In this document: piece by piece, positions 54,576-62,346 of the stretch
Layout: each line of letters opens with the position of its first letter
How positions within the stretch are numbered: the stretch's first letter is position 1
DNA from: Gemmatimonadaceae bacterium
Lineage (GTDB): Bacteria > Gemmatimonadota > Gemmatimonadetes > Gemmatimonadales > Gemmatimonadaceae
Length of the DNA: 64,000 nt
Assembly: GCA_020852815.1 (NCBI GenBank)
Contig: JADZAN010000002.1
Location: 1-64,000, forward strand
Direction of reading: 5' to 3'
Program-made: the position numbers and the translations under genes
Notes under the pieces: generated by a model
Databases searched by the model: none
Seen by the model: the letters and a program-made list of their open reading frames with translations, nothing else
Told to the model about the DNA's origin: nothing

Positions 54576-54758
54576 TCAGTCGGTCGCGGGCTGGTCGCGA
54601 TCGTCGTCGCGGTCGAGGTCGTCGTCCTGCGGGTTTCCCGCGGCGCGGTAATCATCCTCGTCGTCGCGATCGGGGGCGGGGCGCGAATCGGGGATATCGC
54701 GGTCGCGGTCGCGACGCGGCGCATCGCGCGGTTGGTCCGGGTCGTAGGGATTGGTCAT
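54576..54758 (-). CDS. Asp/Arg-rich small disordered protein
   Basis: Protein of 60 residues, about half Asp and Arg, beginning MTNPYDPDQPRD and with repeats such as RDRDRD and DLDRDDDRD. It has no fold or cysteine. A good AGGAG 6 nt upstream of the ATG at 54758 supports translation. Such highly charged hydrophilic proteins are common among stress-protective or hydrophilin-like products, which would fit the neighbours, but this is inference only. Confidence 0.55.
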   Translation of the reverse strand: MTNPYDPDQPRDAPRRDRDRDIPDSRPAPDRDDEDDYRAAGNPQDDDLDRDDDRDQPATD

Positions 54759-54902
54759 GCGATACTCCTGTGAGGGCGACGATCCGGCCGGCAGGCACCG
54801 GCGCGGCGGACAAACTTGAGAAAGTCGGCGTGCGGGAACATCGCCCGCGCGGATGATCTTTGCGCCAGCCGGCTGGGCGACGCTCGGTGGTGCCCGGCAT
54901 GC

Positions 54903-54962
54903 GTCACGTCACGCGTCACGTCACGCGACACGTCACGCGTCGCGTCACGCGTCACGTCACGC
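54903..54962. repeat. 12-bp tandem array, five units of GTCACGTCACGC
   Basis: Units start at 54903, 54915, 54927, 54939 and 54951; three are identical and two differ by one base each. CGTCAC occurs eight times in about 60 bp. The array begins 5 nt after the ku stop codon (minus strand). It may be a protein-binding array or a slippage-derived extension. Confidence 0.8.
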
Positions 54963-54967
54963 GACGC

Positions 54968-55819
54968 TCAGGCAGACTTGCGCGATCGCGACGACTTGCG
55001 CGCCGTCGCCTGGCGTCGTCCGGTTCGTCGTGCCGCGCGCGGGGGCGCGTCGCGCTCGAGGCTTGCCTTGAGCGCCTGCACCAGGTCGAGCACCTTGCCG
55101 CCCCCTGCCTGCGGCGCCTCGGCTTCGGTGATGTCCTCGCCCTCCACCTTGCGCTGCATTGCCTCGGCCACGCGTTCGCGCACGCTGTCCTTGTACTTGG
55201 ACGGGTCGAAGCGATCGGTGGCGCCCTGGTCGATCAGCTTCTTGGCCAGCGTGAGTTCGCTCGCCTTGACGTCGCTATCGCCCACCGGGATCTCATCGGG
55301 GGAGCGCAGCTCGTTGGCGTAGTGCAGTTGTTCCATGACGAGAACGCCGTCGCGCGGGCGGAGCAGCACCAGGTACTGTCGCCCGCGCGCCGCGTACTGC
55401 CCCAGCGCGGCGCGCCCGGTGTCCTGCAGCGCCTTGGCAAGGAGTCGGTAGGGGCGCTCGCCTCCCTTGCCCGGTCCCAGGAAGTAGACCTTCTCCAGGT
55501 ACTCGCGGTCCACATCCGAGAGCATGACAAACTCCGTGATGTCGATGCTCCCCGTTGCCTTCTCGTCCAGCGCCTTGAGTTCCTCCGGGGTGAAGATGAC
55601 GTACTCGTCCTTCCGCACCTCGTATCCTTTCACGAGCTGGTTGCGGGGAATCACCTCGTCGGTCGTCGGGTCGATGTACTGCTGCTTGACGCGCTGGCCG
55701 CTCTTCTTCGAGATGAGGTGGAAGTGCACCTCGTCGCGAGTGTCAGCGGCCGAGTAGAGTTCGACCGGGACGGCGACCAACCCAAAGGAGATCGTGGCCG
55801 AGGCGATGGAGCGCGGCAT
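54968..55819 (-). CDS. ku: Ku DNA-end-binding protein
   Basis: Homodimeric Ku of 283 residues that binds broken DNA ends and recruits LigD. The Ku core begins MPRSIASATISFGLVAVPVE then LYSAADTRDEVHFHLI and includes GQRVKQQYIDPTTDEVIPR, YEVRKDEYVIFTPEELKAL, SIDITEFVMLSDVDREYLEK and YFLGPGKGGERPYRLLAKAL. The last 20 residues are strongly basic (ARRTGRRQATARKSSRSRKS), like the extended tails that promote DNA binding in some bacterial Ku proteins. It follows a tiny ESFPASDPP-type gene by 4 bp, so the two are likely co-transcribed. Confidence 0.93.
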   Translation of the reverse strand: MPRSIASATISFGLVAVPVELYSAADTRDEVHFHLISKKSGQRVKQQYIDPTTDEVIPRNQLVKGYEVRKDEYVIFTPEELKALDEKATGSIDITEFVMLSDVDREYLEKVYFLGPGKGGERPYRLLAKALQDTGRAALGQYAARGRQYLVLLRPRDGVLVMEQLHYANELRSPDEIPVGDSDVKASELTLAKKLIDQGATDRFDPSKYKDSVRERVAEAMQRKVEGEDITEAEAPQAGGGKVLDLVQALKASLERDAPPRAARRTGRRQATARKSSRSRKSA

Positions 55820-55823
55820 CGCG

Positions 55824-56027
55824 TCACCTCGTGGGCTTGCGTGACGGCTGTCCGGCGTGCGTTGGCGTGAAGGACGGAGGGTCGGATGCCGGGAACGACT
55901 CGGCGCTCGCCTCCTCGACCGGATCGTCCGAGTCGGGTGGTGGTGGTTCCACCTCCCGCTCGGCTTCGCTCCGCTCCTCCTCCTCGTCCGGACGACGGAG
56001 CTTCTTGCTGCGCTTGTGTAGGGGCAT
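55824..56027 (-). CDS. Small acidic ESFPASDPP-motif protein
   Basis: Protein of 67 residues. It starts MPLHKRSKKLRRPDEEEERS and contains DDPVEEASAESFPASDPPSF, a signature seen in many short stress-associated bacterial proteins of unknown function. The ATG at 56027 is chosen because the upstream extension is Arg/Gly-rich and unlike the family. It lies directly before ku in the same orientation with a 4-bp gap, consistent with a shared transcript. A DNA-repair accessory role is only a guess from position. Confidence 0.75.
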   Translation of the reverse strand: MPLHKRSKKLRRPDEEEERSEAEREVEPPPPDSDDPVEEASAESFPASDPPSFTPTHAGQPSRKPTR

Positions 56028-56211
56028 GGCGTGTCCTCTCGTGGCAGGTGCCTTGGGGCAAGCTGCGATCGGCCAGGCGCTCCGGCCATTTCCCGCGGGA
56101 GCGATGTGCGCGCCCTCCCATCGGGCGGGGTGCCCGTACGCCCGAAGTGACGCGCCCCGCATTGGCCGAGCGGGCGACGCGACGCATGGCCCCGTCGTGG
56201 CTGGCCCGCGA

Positions 56212-59200
56212 TCAGGTGGGGCCGGGCGTCGTCGCGGAGTTGGGCAGCGACGCGAGGAGGGTCGACAGCTCGGCCGGATCGACCGGCTTCACGAGGTGTC
56301 GGTCGAAGCCCGCCTGCTCGGAGCGTTCTCGCGCATCGAGCTGCCCCCATCCCGTGAGTGCGACGATCAGCGTGTTGCGCGCCCAGGCTGAGGAGCGGAT
56401 GCGCGCGCAGGCATCGAAGCCGTTGAGGTGGGGCATCCCGATGTCGAGGAGGATGGCGTCGGGATGCATCGACTCAGCGGCCGACACCGCCTGCAAGCCG
56501 TCGCTGACGATGCGCACGGCGTGGCCGTCCAGCCGCAACAGCTCGGCGAGGCTGGCAGCCGCGTCGGCGTTGTCGTCGGCTATGAGGACGCGGCATGGCG
56601 TCCGCGCGACCCGGCCGTTGTCTGTACGCTCGGGCGCTGGCGCGTCGACCTGGGCCCTAAGCACCGGAAGCCGCACCAAGAACTCGCTGCCGCGGCCAAT
56701 GCCGTCGCTGCGTGCCTCCACGCTCCCCCCGTGCATCTCGACGAGACGCTTGACCAGGGTGAGGCCGACGCCGAGTCCTCCCTGCGAGCGCTCGAGTGAC
56801 CGATCGGCCTGCATGAAGAGGTCGAAGACGTCGGGGAGGAGGTCGTTGGCAATCCCGACCCCCTCGTCGCGAATGCGCACGACAACGGTGTCGCCTTCCT
56901 CCTGCACCGAGACGTGGATGGTGCGACCGGGCTCACTGTACTTCGCCGCGTTGTTGAGCAGGTTGGCGAAGACCTGCGACAGCCGGGTCACGTCGGCGTG
57001 CAGGTGGATTGCATGTGATGGAAGGGTGACGTCGAGCGTGTGCTCGCCGCCATCGATGTGCGGGCGGCTGGTCTCGATTGCCTGCAGCAGCACATCGGAG
57101 AGGGCAATGGTCTCGCAACGGAGTTCCAGCTTGCCACCGGTAATGCGGCTCACGTCGAGTAGGTCGTCGACCAGGCGCACCAACTGCGCGAACTGTCGCT
57201 CGACGATGGAGCGTGCCTTGACCACGGCCTCGCTGCCGTGTGGTTGCACCCGACGGATGATCTCCAGCGCGTTGCGGATGGGGGCCAGCGGGTTGCGCAG
57301 CTCGTGTGCCAGCGTGGCCAGGAACTCGTCCTTGCGCCGGTGCGCGAGCGAGAGGTCGGCGGCGAGCGCGCGCAGGTCGCGCTCCATCACCTTGCGGTCC
57401 TCGAGATCTATCGCCGAGCCGATCCATCCCAGTGACCGCTGCTCGGAGTCCAGGCGTGGCGAGGCGGAGTGCAGCGTCCAGCGCCAACTCCCGTCTGCCT
57501 GGCGCAACCGCAGCTCGAGTCGAAACGGCGCCGCGTCGCCCGCGGATGGCGCATCGCGCAACGCCGCGAGGGCAGCGCCGAATGCGTCGCGCTCATCCGG
57601 ATGGATGCGCTCGAGCCATCGCGTTCCCAGGTCCTCGCCGGGCATGGCCCCGGTCACCTCCAGCCATTGGCGATTGAGGTACGTACACGCCCCCGAACAG
57701 TCGCTGATCCAGATGATGACCGGGGCGTTGTCGGCCATCGAGCGGAAGCGGACCTCACTCTCGCGCATGGCCTCGACCGAGCGACGGCGATCGGTGACGT
57801 CGAGCGCCACTCCAACGATGCGGAGCTTTTCGTCCATCTCGTCGCGCGATGGCTGCGCATGGACCTCGAGCCATCGTATGGCACCGTCGAGTGGGCGCGT
57901 GAGCCGGAAGAGGATGTGGAAGGAGCGGCGGTTGGCCACCGCGTCGGTGACGGTTGCCCGCACGTGCGCCACGTCGCCGTGATGCACCAGCTCGAGCGCC
58001 TGCTCGAGACTCGTGAGTTGCGCGCCGGGCGCGAGCCCGAGCACCACCGTCGCGTTCTCGGATGTGCTCAGCGACATGTCGGTCGGATTCAGCTCGAACG
58101 CGACCATGCGCGCACCGTCCAGCGCACTCTGCAGCCGACGCTGGCTGCGCCGCAGCTCGGCCTCGGTCGCCCGCCGTTCGCTCACGTCGCGAAAGACGAG
58201 CACGCATCCAATGATCTCGTCGTTCGACGCGCGGATGGGGGCGGCGCTGTCGTCGATCGGTCGCTCCGTGCCGTCCCGGGCAATCAGCACGCTGTGGTTG
58301 GCCAGGCCGACGATACTTCCCTCGCGCAGCGAGCGCCGAGCGGGATTCTCCACGGGGAGCCGCGACTCCTCGTTGATGACCTGGAAGATCGACTCCAGCG
58401 GCTCACCGATCGCGTCGGCTTCGCTCCATCCGGTGAGCCTCTGCGCCTCGGGATTCATCGACCTGACGCTCGCCTCCTCGTCGGTGGTGATGACGCCGTC
58501 GCCGATGCTCGAGAGTGTCGTACGCAATTGCTCGCGCTGAGCAGCGACGCGCAATGCCGTGCTCTGCGTGAGGTCGAGGTGTCGCGCAAGGATCAGGAGG
58601 AAGACGGCGAGCCCGGCCATGGTTGCGAGCCCGGCGAGCGCCGCGGAGAGGGCGGTGAACCGGTTGGAGCGCGCGAGATCGTTGGAGCGATCCTCGAGGA
58701 GCGCACGCTGCATGCGATTCATGACGGTGATCTGCGCGCGGATCGAGTCCATCTTCCACCGCCCGACCTCCGTGCCGACCACCCTCATGGCGGAATCGCG
58801 TCCGGCGGTGCGATATGCATCGAGGCGGAGATCGAGGAGGTCGAGCCGCTGCCGTATCGCCGCGCGCAGTGGAGGCATGAGACCTCGTTGCGTGCGGTTG
58901 TCCGCGAGAAGCGAGTCGAGCCTCGCCAGTTCACGCTCGGTACTGGCGCGCAGGCCGTCGTAGTCCGCGACATACGTGTCGCGGCCGGTGAGCAGGAATC
59001 CGCGAACGGCGGACTCGACCTCGATCGTTGACGACAGCAGTCGCGCCAGCGAACCCAGGACGACTTCGGTGTGCAGCACCAGTCGCGCGTCGGCCTCCTG
59101 CTCTCGCGCGTTGCGAAGTCCGAGTGCGACGTTGACCAGCACCAGGACCACGGCGACGATGGCGCCGATGGTGAGCCGTCGCACCGACGCGCGGGGGAGG

Positions 59201-59253
59201 ACCGCCTGCCACTTCTCGCCCGTAATCGGACGCCTTGGTCGAAAGGCGGGCAC
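56212..59253 (-). CDS. Hybrid sensor histidine kinase/response regulator (CHASE3-PAS)
   Basis: Membrane sensor of 1013 residues. TM1 is near 27-46 and TM2 near 203-225, with a CHASE3-type periplasmic domain between (SAVRGFLLTGRDTYVADYDG). Three PAS domains follow, around 240-357, 370-490 and 500-622. HisKA has the phospho-accepting His650 in LAHELRNPLAPIRNALE. HATPase blocks are NLLNNAAKYS, DEGVG (796-800) and GGLGVGL (825-831). A receiver domain (about 887-1003) carries Asp893/Asp894, phospho-acceptor Asp937 (LLDIGMPHLNGF) and Lys989. No partner regulator gene is adjacent. It lies upstream of the ku group in the same orientation, so it may control that stress set. Confidence 0.92.
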   Translation of the reverse strand: MPAFRPRRPITGEKWQAVLPRASVRRLTIGAIVAVVLVLVNVALGLRNAREQEADARLVLHTEVVLGSLARLLSSTIEVESAVRGFLLTGRDTYVADYDGLRASTERELARLDSLLADNRTQRGLMPPLRAAIRQRLDLLDLRLDAYRTAGRDSAMRVVGTEVGRWKMDSIRAQITVMNRMQRALLEDRSNDLARSNRFTALSAALAGLATMAGLAVFLLILARHLDLTQSTALRVAAQREQLRTTLSSIGDGVITTDEEASVRSMNPEAQRLTGWSEADAIGEPLESIFQVINEESRLPVENPARRSLREGSIVGLANHSVLIARDGTERPIDDSAAPIRASNDEIIGCVLVFRDVSERRATEAELRRSQRRLQSALDGARMVAFELNPTDMSLSTSENATVVLGLAPGAQLTSLEQALELVHHGDVAHVRATVTDAVANRRSFHILFRLTRPLDGAIRWLEVHAQPSRDEMDEKLRIVGVALDVTDRRRSVEAMRESEVRFRSMADNAPVIIWISDCSGACTYLNRQWLEVTGAMPGEDLGTRWLERIHPDERDAFGAALAALRDAPSAGDAAPFRLELRLRQADGSWRWTLHSASPRLDSEQRSLGWIGSAIDLEDRKVMERDLRALAADLSLAHRRKDEFLATLAHELRNPLAPIRNALEIIRRVQPHGSEAVVKARSIVERQFAQLVRLVDDLLDVSRITGGKLELRCETIALSDVLLQAIETSRPHIDGGEHTLDVTLPSHAIHLHADVTRLSQVFANLLNNAAKYSEPGRTIHVSVQEEGDTVVVRIRDEGVGIANDLLPDVFDLFMQADRSLERSQGGLGVGLTLVKRLVEMHGGSVEARSDGIGRGSEFLVRLPVLRAQVDAPAPERTDNGRVARTPCRVLIADDNADAAASLAELLRLDGHAVRIVSDGLQAVSAAESMHPDAILLDIGMPHLNGFDACARIRSSAWARNTLIVALTGWGQLDARERSEQAGFDRHLVKPVDPAELSTLLASLPNSATTPGPT

Positions 59254-59390
59254 GAGTCGCTATCCCGATGGACGGAAGAGGGGTGGATCGGAGACAGGAA
59301 GCAACAGTCCCACCGGCTCGAGCGCCAGAGGGGTGCCGCTTCAGTACATCGATGGGACCGTGGTGTGCGACTCGTAAGGCAGTGTGGCGT

Positions 59391-59621
59391 CTAGCGCGCG
59401 CGTTTGGCGGGTTTGCGTGGCACCTTGGCGCCCTTTTCACGCGCTTCGGACAGGCCAATCGCGATGGCCTGCTTTCGGCTTGTGACCTTTTGTCCGCTCC
59501 CGCTCTTGAGCGTGCCACGTTTTCGACGCCTCATCGCGCTCGCCACGGTCCTGGAGGCGGCCTTTCCGTAGCGGCGCGTGCTGGACGTGGATGCCCGCTT
59601 GCTCTTCTTGCGCGTGGCCAT
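59391..59621 (-). CDS. Small basic DUF6496-like protein
   Basis: Lysine/arginine-rich protein of 76 residues, histone-like in composition. The stretch GKAASRTVASAMRRRKRGTL then KSGSGQKVTSRKQAIAIGLS matches a small family (KxGSGKKVTSRKQAIAIGLSEARKKG) found widely in bacteria, often beside stress genes. GGGAGG stands 4 nt before the ATG at 59621 and supports the start; a longer upstream frame is spurious. It could bind nucleic acid; the function is not established. Confidence 0.78.
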   Translation of the reverse strand: MATRKKSKRASTSSTRRYGKAASRTVASAMRRRKRGTLKSGSGQKVTSRKQAIAIGLSEAREKGAKVPRKPAKRAR

Positions 59622-59933
59622 GCGTCCCTCCCGGTCGGGTTCATGAATGCATGACGTTGGCGGGCGACAGGAGTTCGCGCATCGGCCGTGAGAGATAGAC
59701 CAATCCTGACCATGGCGCCTAGCCTTCGCGTGCGGGGCGGGGACCGGTCGTGAGGGGGCACTCACAACGATCCTGCGGGAGGATGGTGGGAGGTCGTGGA
59801 AGACACCTATGCTGAGTTTGTGCCGACCGCGCGGTGCCCGAGCCTCGTGGTCGACGACTCCAGGCCGGCGCTGGGCGCCGGCGACCCTTTGGGAGATGGC
59901 CTGTCATCCGCACCCCATCAGGAGGACCGAACG
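59622..59933. other. Divergent intergenic region of the stress-protein genes
   Basis: 312 bp between the divergent DUF6496-like and Lmo0937-like genes. I see no gene or strong repeat. Promoters for both sides must lie here, but no confident -35/-10 pair is visible. Confidence 0.4.
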
Positions 59934-60086
59934 ATGTTGATGACCTTTGCGATGATACTGCTGGTGCTCTGGGTACTTGGCCTGGTCTCGTCGTACACGA
60001 TTGGAGGGTTCATTCACGTCCTGCTGATCGTGGCGATCGTCCTGTTCCTCGTGCGCGTGATCCAGGGGCGTCGTCCGGTGCTGTAG
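59934..60086 (+). CDS. Lmo0937-family small membrane protein
   Basis: Protein of 50 residues made almost entirely of two hydrophobic helices: MLMTFAMILLVLWVLGLVSS, then YTIGGFIHVLLIVAIVLFLV and RVIQGRRPVL. The LWxLGLxxxYTxGGxIHxLLVIA pattern defines the Lmo0937/DUF5670 family of tiny membrane proteins. AGGAGG is 7 nt upstream of the ATG at 59934. Role unknown, often stress-linked by context. It starts a run of three small genes. Confidence 0.85.
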   Translation: MLMTFAMILLVLWVLGLVSSYTIGGFIHVLLIVAIVLFLVRVIQGRRPVL

Positions 60087-60143
60087 TGCCTGACGAGTGA
60101 CGGGCTCGGTCCCATGCGTGCTTCCAGACCAAGGAGGGCAGTG

Positions 60144-60476
60144 ATGCTGGATTCCAGCAAGTACGACGTCGACCGTGACGGAGCGGTCGATGACGAATCG
60201 GAGCTGACGCGGCGTGAGCGCCTGGCGAACGGACTCGCGCGCGCGGCCTCACGCCTGCGGGATCGATCCGACCGCATGGATGGGCGCGCCGCCGACCTCG
60301 CTGAGCGTGCGGGCAACGCGCTCGACTCGGCGGAGGACTTGGTGCGCGACTTCGACACGGACGACATCATCGACAGCGTGATGCGCTATGCCCGGCGCAG
60401 GCCGGGAGCGGTGCTCCTCACGGGAGTGGCCGTCGGCTTCCTGGCGGCGCATTCGCTGCGGCGACGCGCGAACTGA
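60144..60476 (+). CDS. Small protein with C-terminal membrane segment (ElaB/YqjD-like)
   Basis: Protein of 110 residues. A charged helical first part (ERLANGLARAASRLRDRSDR, DLAERAGNALDSAEDLVRDF) is followed by a C-terminal hydrophobic helix and basic end (RRPGAVLLTGVAVGFLAAHS then LRRRAN), the architecture of the ElaB/YqjD ribosome-associated membrane proteins. Sequence similarity is too weak to be sure. AAGGAGGGC precedes the ATG at 60144. It is followed 36 bp later by another tiny gene. Confidence 0.7.
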   Translation: MLDSSKYDVDRDGAVDDESELTRRERLANGLARAASRLRDRSDRMDGRAADLAERAGNALDSAEDLVRDFDTDDIIDSVMRYARRRPGAVLLTGVAVGFLAAHSLRRRAN

Positions 60477-60512
60477 GCGCGCTCAGACACACCGAGAAGA
60501 GGAGCCAATCGT

Positions 60513-60680
60513 ATGAAGCGATCGCGCCCGAATGTCGTGGTCACGTTGGAGCGTCGCTCCCGGCGTCTACGCAAGCACTACCGTCGGCATCCTGCCATAT
60601 ACATCGGGGCAGCGATGTTCAGCGGGCTGCTGCTGGAGTTCGCCACGCGCGCGGCGATGGAGCGACTAGGCCGCGCGTAA
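60513..60680 (+). CDS. Tiny membrane-spanning protein
   Basis: A 55-residue frame too small for routine calling. It begins MKRSRPNVVVTLERRSRRLR, then has KHYRRHPAIYIGAAMFSGLL and ends LEFATRAAMERLGRA. A basic N-terminus precedes one short hydrophobic segment, like the partner genes before it. AGAGGAG lies about 8 nt before the ATG. It looks like the third gene of the run at 59934-60680, presumably one operon. Confidence 0.6.
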   Translation: MKRSRPNVVVTLERRSRRLRKHYRRHPAIYIGAAMFSGLLLEFATRAAMERLGRA

Positions 60681-60734
60681 CGAAGCGCACTGCTCGTGCG
60701 CTCGCGTTGCCGCGTTACGGCGCCCCAGCGTGCC

Positions 60735-60923
60735 TCAGTCGGCACGCTCGGGCGTCGTACGCCATTGGCGCCGCGATGCGTCCTGCTCCTCCGGTCCCGC
60801 CGCGGGCCAGCGCGTGAGTGTGGGCACTTCCCACGGTGTGCGAACCGCCGCCTCGTACCATTCCGTGCCGCGGCGCGCACTCCCACCGCCGTCGCGCGGC
60901 GAAAGGGGCTCATCCAATCGCAT
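60735..60923 (-). CDS. Possible small protein (62 residues)
   Basis: The minus-strand frame starts MRLDEPLSPRDGGGSARRGT, continues EWYEAAVRTPWEVPTLTRWP and ends TPERAD. The main support is a strong GGAGGT 4 nt before the ATG at 60923 and a tryptophan-rich, non-shadow composition. No family is recognised. It lies in an otherwise empty 532-bp gap (60681-61212). The remainder of that gap shows no other credible feature. Confidence 0.4.
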   Translation of the reverse strand: MRLDEPLSPRDGGGSARRGTEWYEAAVRTPWEVPTLTRWPAAGPEEQDASRRQWRTTPERAD

Positions 60924-61212
60924 GTGACCTCCGTGGTACTCGCGGCGCGCCATGCGCCGGCAGGGAGAATGTAGGGGCGCACACCGTCGTGGCATCGCCC
61001 GCAGGGAAGGGTGTCGCATCGTCCGCAGGTGGTACGGCTGCGGCATGGTCAGGCCTGCCAGGGCAATCGGCCCGAAGGACGAGAGAGGTATCGGCCTAAC
61101 GGTGGCTGGTTTCGATGCGATGCGCACTTCTATGTTGCATCCCCCTACCGACTCGCTGCGAGCTGCCCCGATCGGGCGGCCTCGGCGACACCGACACCAG
61201 GCGGACAGTCCG

Positions 61213-62346
61213 ATGAACCCAGGCGCTTCTTCCAGGATGCCGACGCAACCCGACCTGATCTGTTTCTCGCACCTTCGCTGGCGGTGGGTCTATCAGCGTC
61301 CGCAACACCTCATGACGCGCGCCGCGCGCGACCGGCGCGTCTTTGTGGTGGAAGAGCCGGTACGGTGCGCTGGCCCGGCCACGATGCAGCGCGAAATGGT
61401 GCACAACGGCGTGACCGTGGTGCGACCCCACATTCCGTTCGAGGCGGGACTCGCCGACCTCGTACACGTCCAGCGTCTCCTCCTCGATGTCTGGTGCAAC
61501 GAGGACGCGGTGGATCCCGGCACCTTGTGGTACTACACGCCGCAGGCGCTTCCATTCTCGTCGCACCTGCGCGCCAAGCTCACCGTGTACGACTGCATGG
61601 ATGAGCTCACCGCCTTTGCCGGGGCACGGCCGGAACTCAAGCTCCTCGAGCGCCAGCTCCTGGCTCGCGCCGACGTGGTCTTCACCGGAGGCTACAGCCT
61701 CTGGGAGGCCAAGCGCTCCCTGCATCACAACGTGCACGCGATGCCCAGCAGCGTCGACGCCGAGCATTTCCGCGCTGCGCGCACGCTCACCAGCGAACCA
61801 GCGGACCAGCGCGACATCCCGCACCCGCGCATCGGCTACTGCGGTGTCATCGACGAACGCCTCGACCTCTCACTGATCGCCGAGATGGCCGAGTCGCGTC
61901 CCGAGTGGCATTTCGTCTTTGTCGGTCCCGTGACCAAGATCTCGGTGCTCTCACTTCCCAAGGGGGCCAACCTCCACTACCTCGGCGCGCGCGACTACTC
62001 GGAGCTGCCGGCGTACCTCGCGGCGTGGGATGTGGCGATGCTCCCGTTCGCGCGCAACGAGGCCACGCGATTCATCAGCCCGACCAAGACGCCCGAGTAC
62101 CTCGCCGCAGGGCGTCACGTGGTCTCCACGCCAATCTGCGACGTGGTGCGCACGTGGGGCGCGCGCGGCATGGTGCGCATCGCCGAGACGCCCGACGCGT
62201 TCGTGGACGCGATCGCACGCGCGCTGCGCGACGCCGACCCCAACCGGCTGGCGCGCGTGGATCGCGAGCTGGCGGACGACACGTGGGATCACACATGGCG
62301 CAGGATGCAGGATGCCATGGCCAACGCAGCGCTGAGGGTCGCGTGA
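61213..62346 (+). CDS. Glycosyltransferase, GT-B (family 1-like)
   Basis: Sugar transferase of 377 residues. The opening PDLICFSHLRWRWVYQRPQH and the C-terminal donor-binding part (PRIGYCGVIDERLDLSLIAE, VFVGPVTKISVLSLPKGANL, LGARDYSELPAYLAAWDVAM then LPFARNEATRFISPTKTPEY) follow the GT-B layout of TuaH-like and related enzymes. The acceptor and sugar are unknown. Starts at 61213 or 61237 are both acceptable; a longer frame is not needed. The stop overlaps the UDP-galactopyranose mutase start (TGATG), and a glycan-cluster role is likely. Confidence 0.85.
   Translation: MNPGASSRMPTQPDLICFSHLRWRWVYQRPQHLMTRAARDRRVFVVEEPVRCAGPATMQREMVHNGVTVVRPHIPFEAGLADLVHVQRLLLDVWCNEDAVDPGTLWYYTPQALPFSSHLRAKLTVYDCMDELTAFAGARPELKLLERQLLARADVVFTGGYSLWEAKRSLHHNVHAMPSSVDAEHFRAARTLTSEPADQRDIPHPRIGYCGVIDERLDLSLIAEMAESRPEWHFVFVGPVTKISVLSLPKGANLHYLGARDYSELPAYLAAWDVAMLPFARNEATRFISPTKTPEYLAAGRHVVSTPICDVVRTWGARGMVRIAETPDAFVDAIARALRDADPNRLARVDRELADDTWDHTWRRMQDAMANAALRVA

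Noticed and set aside
54755-54955. Repetitive TRDVTRDV-type peptide frame
   Set aside because: It only translates the 12-bp DNA array and has no independent evidence of being a gene.
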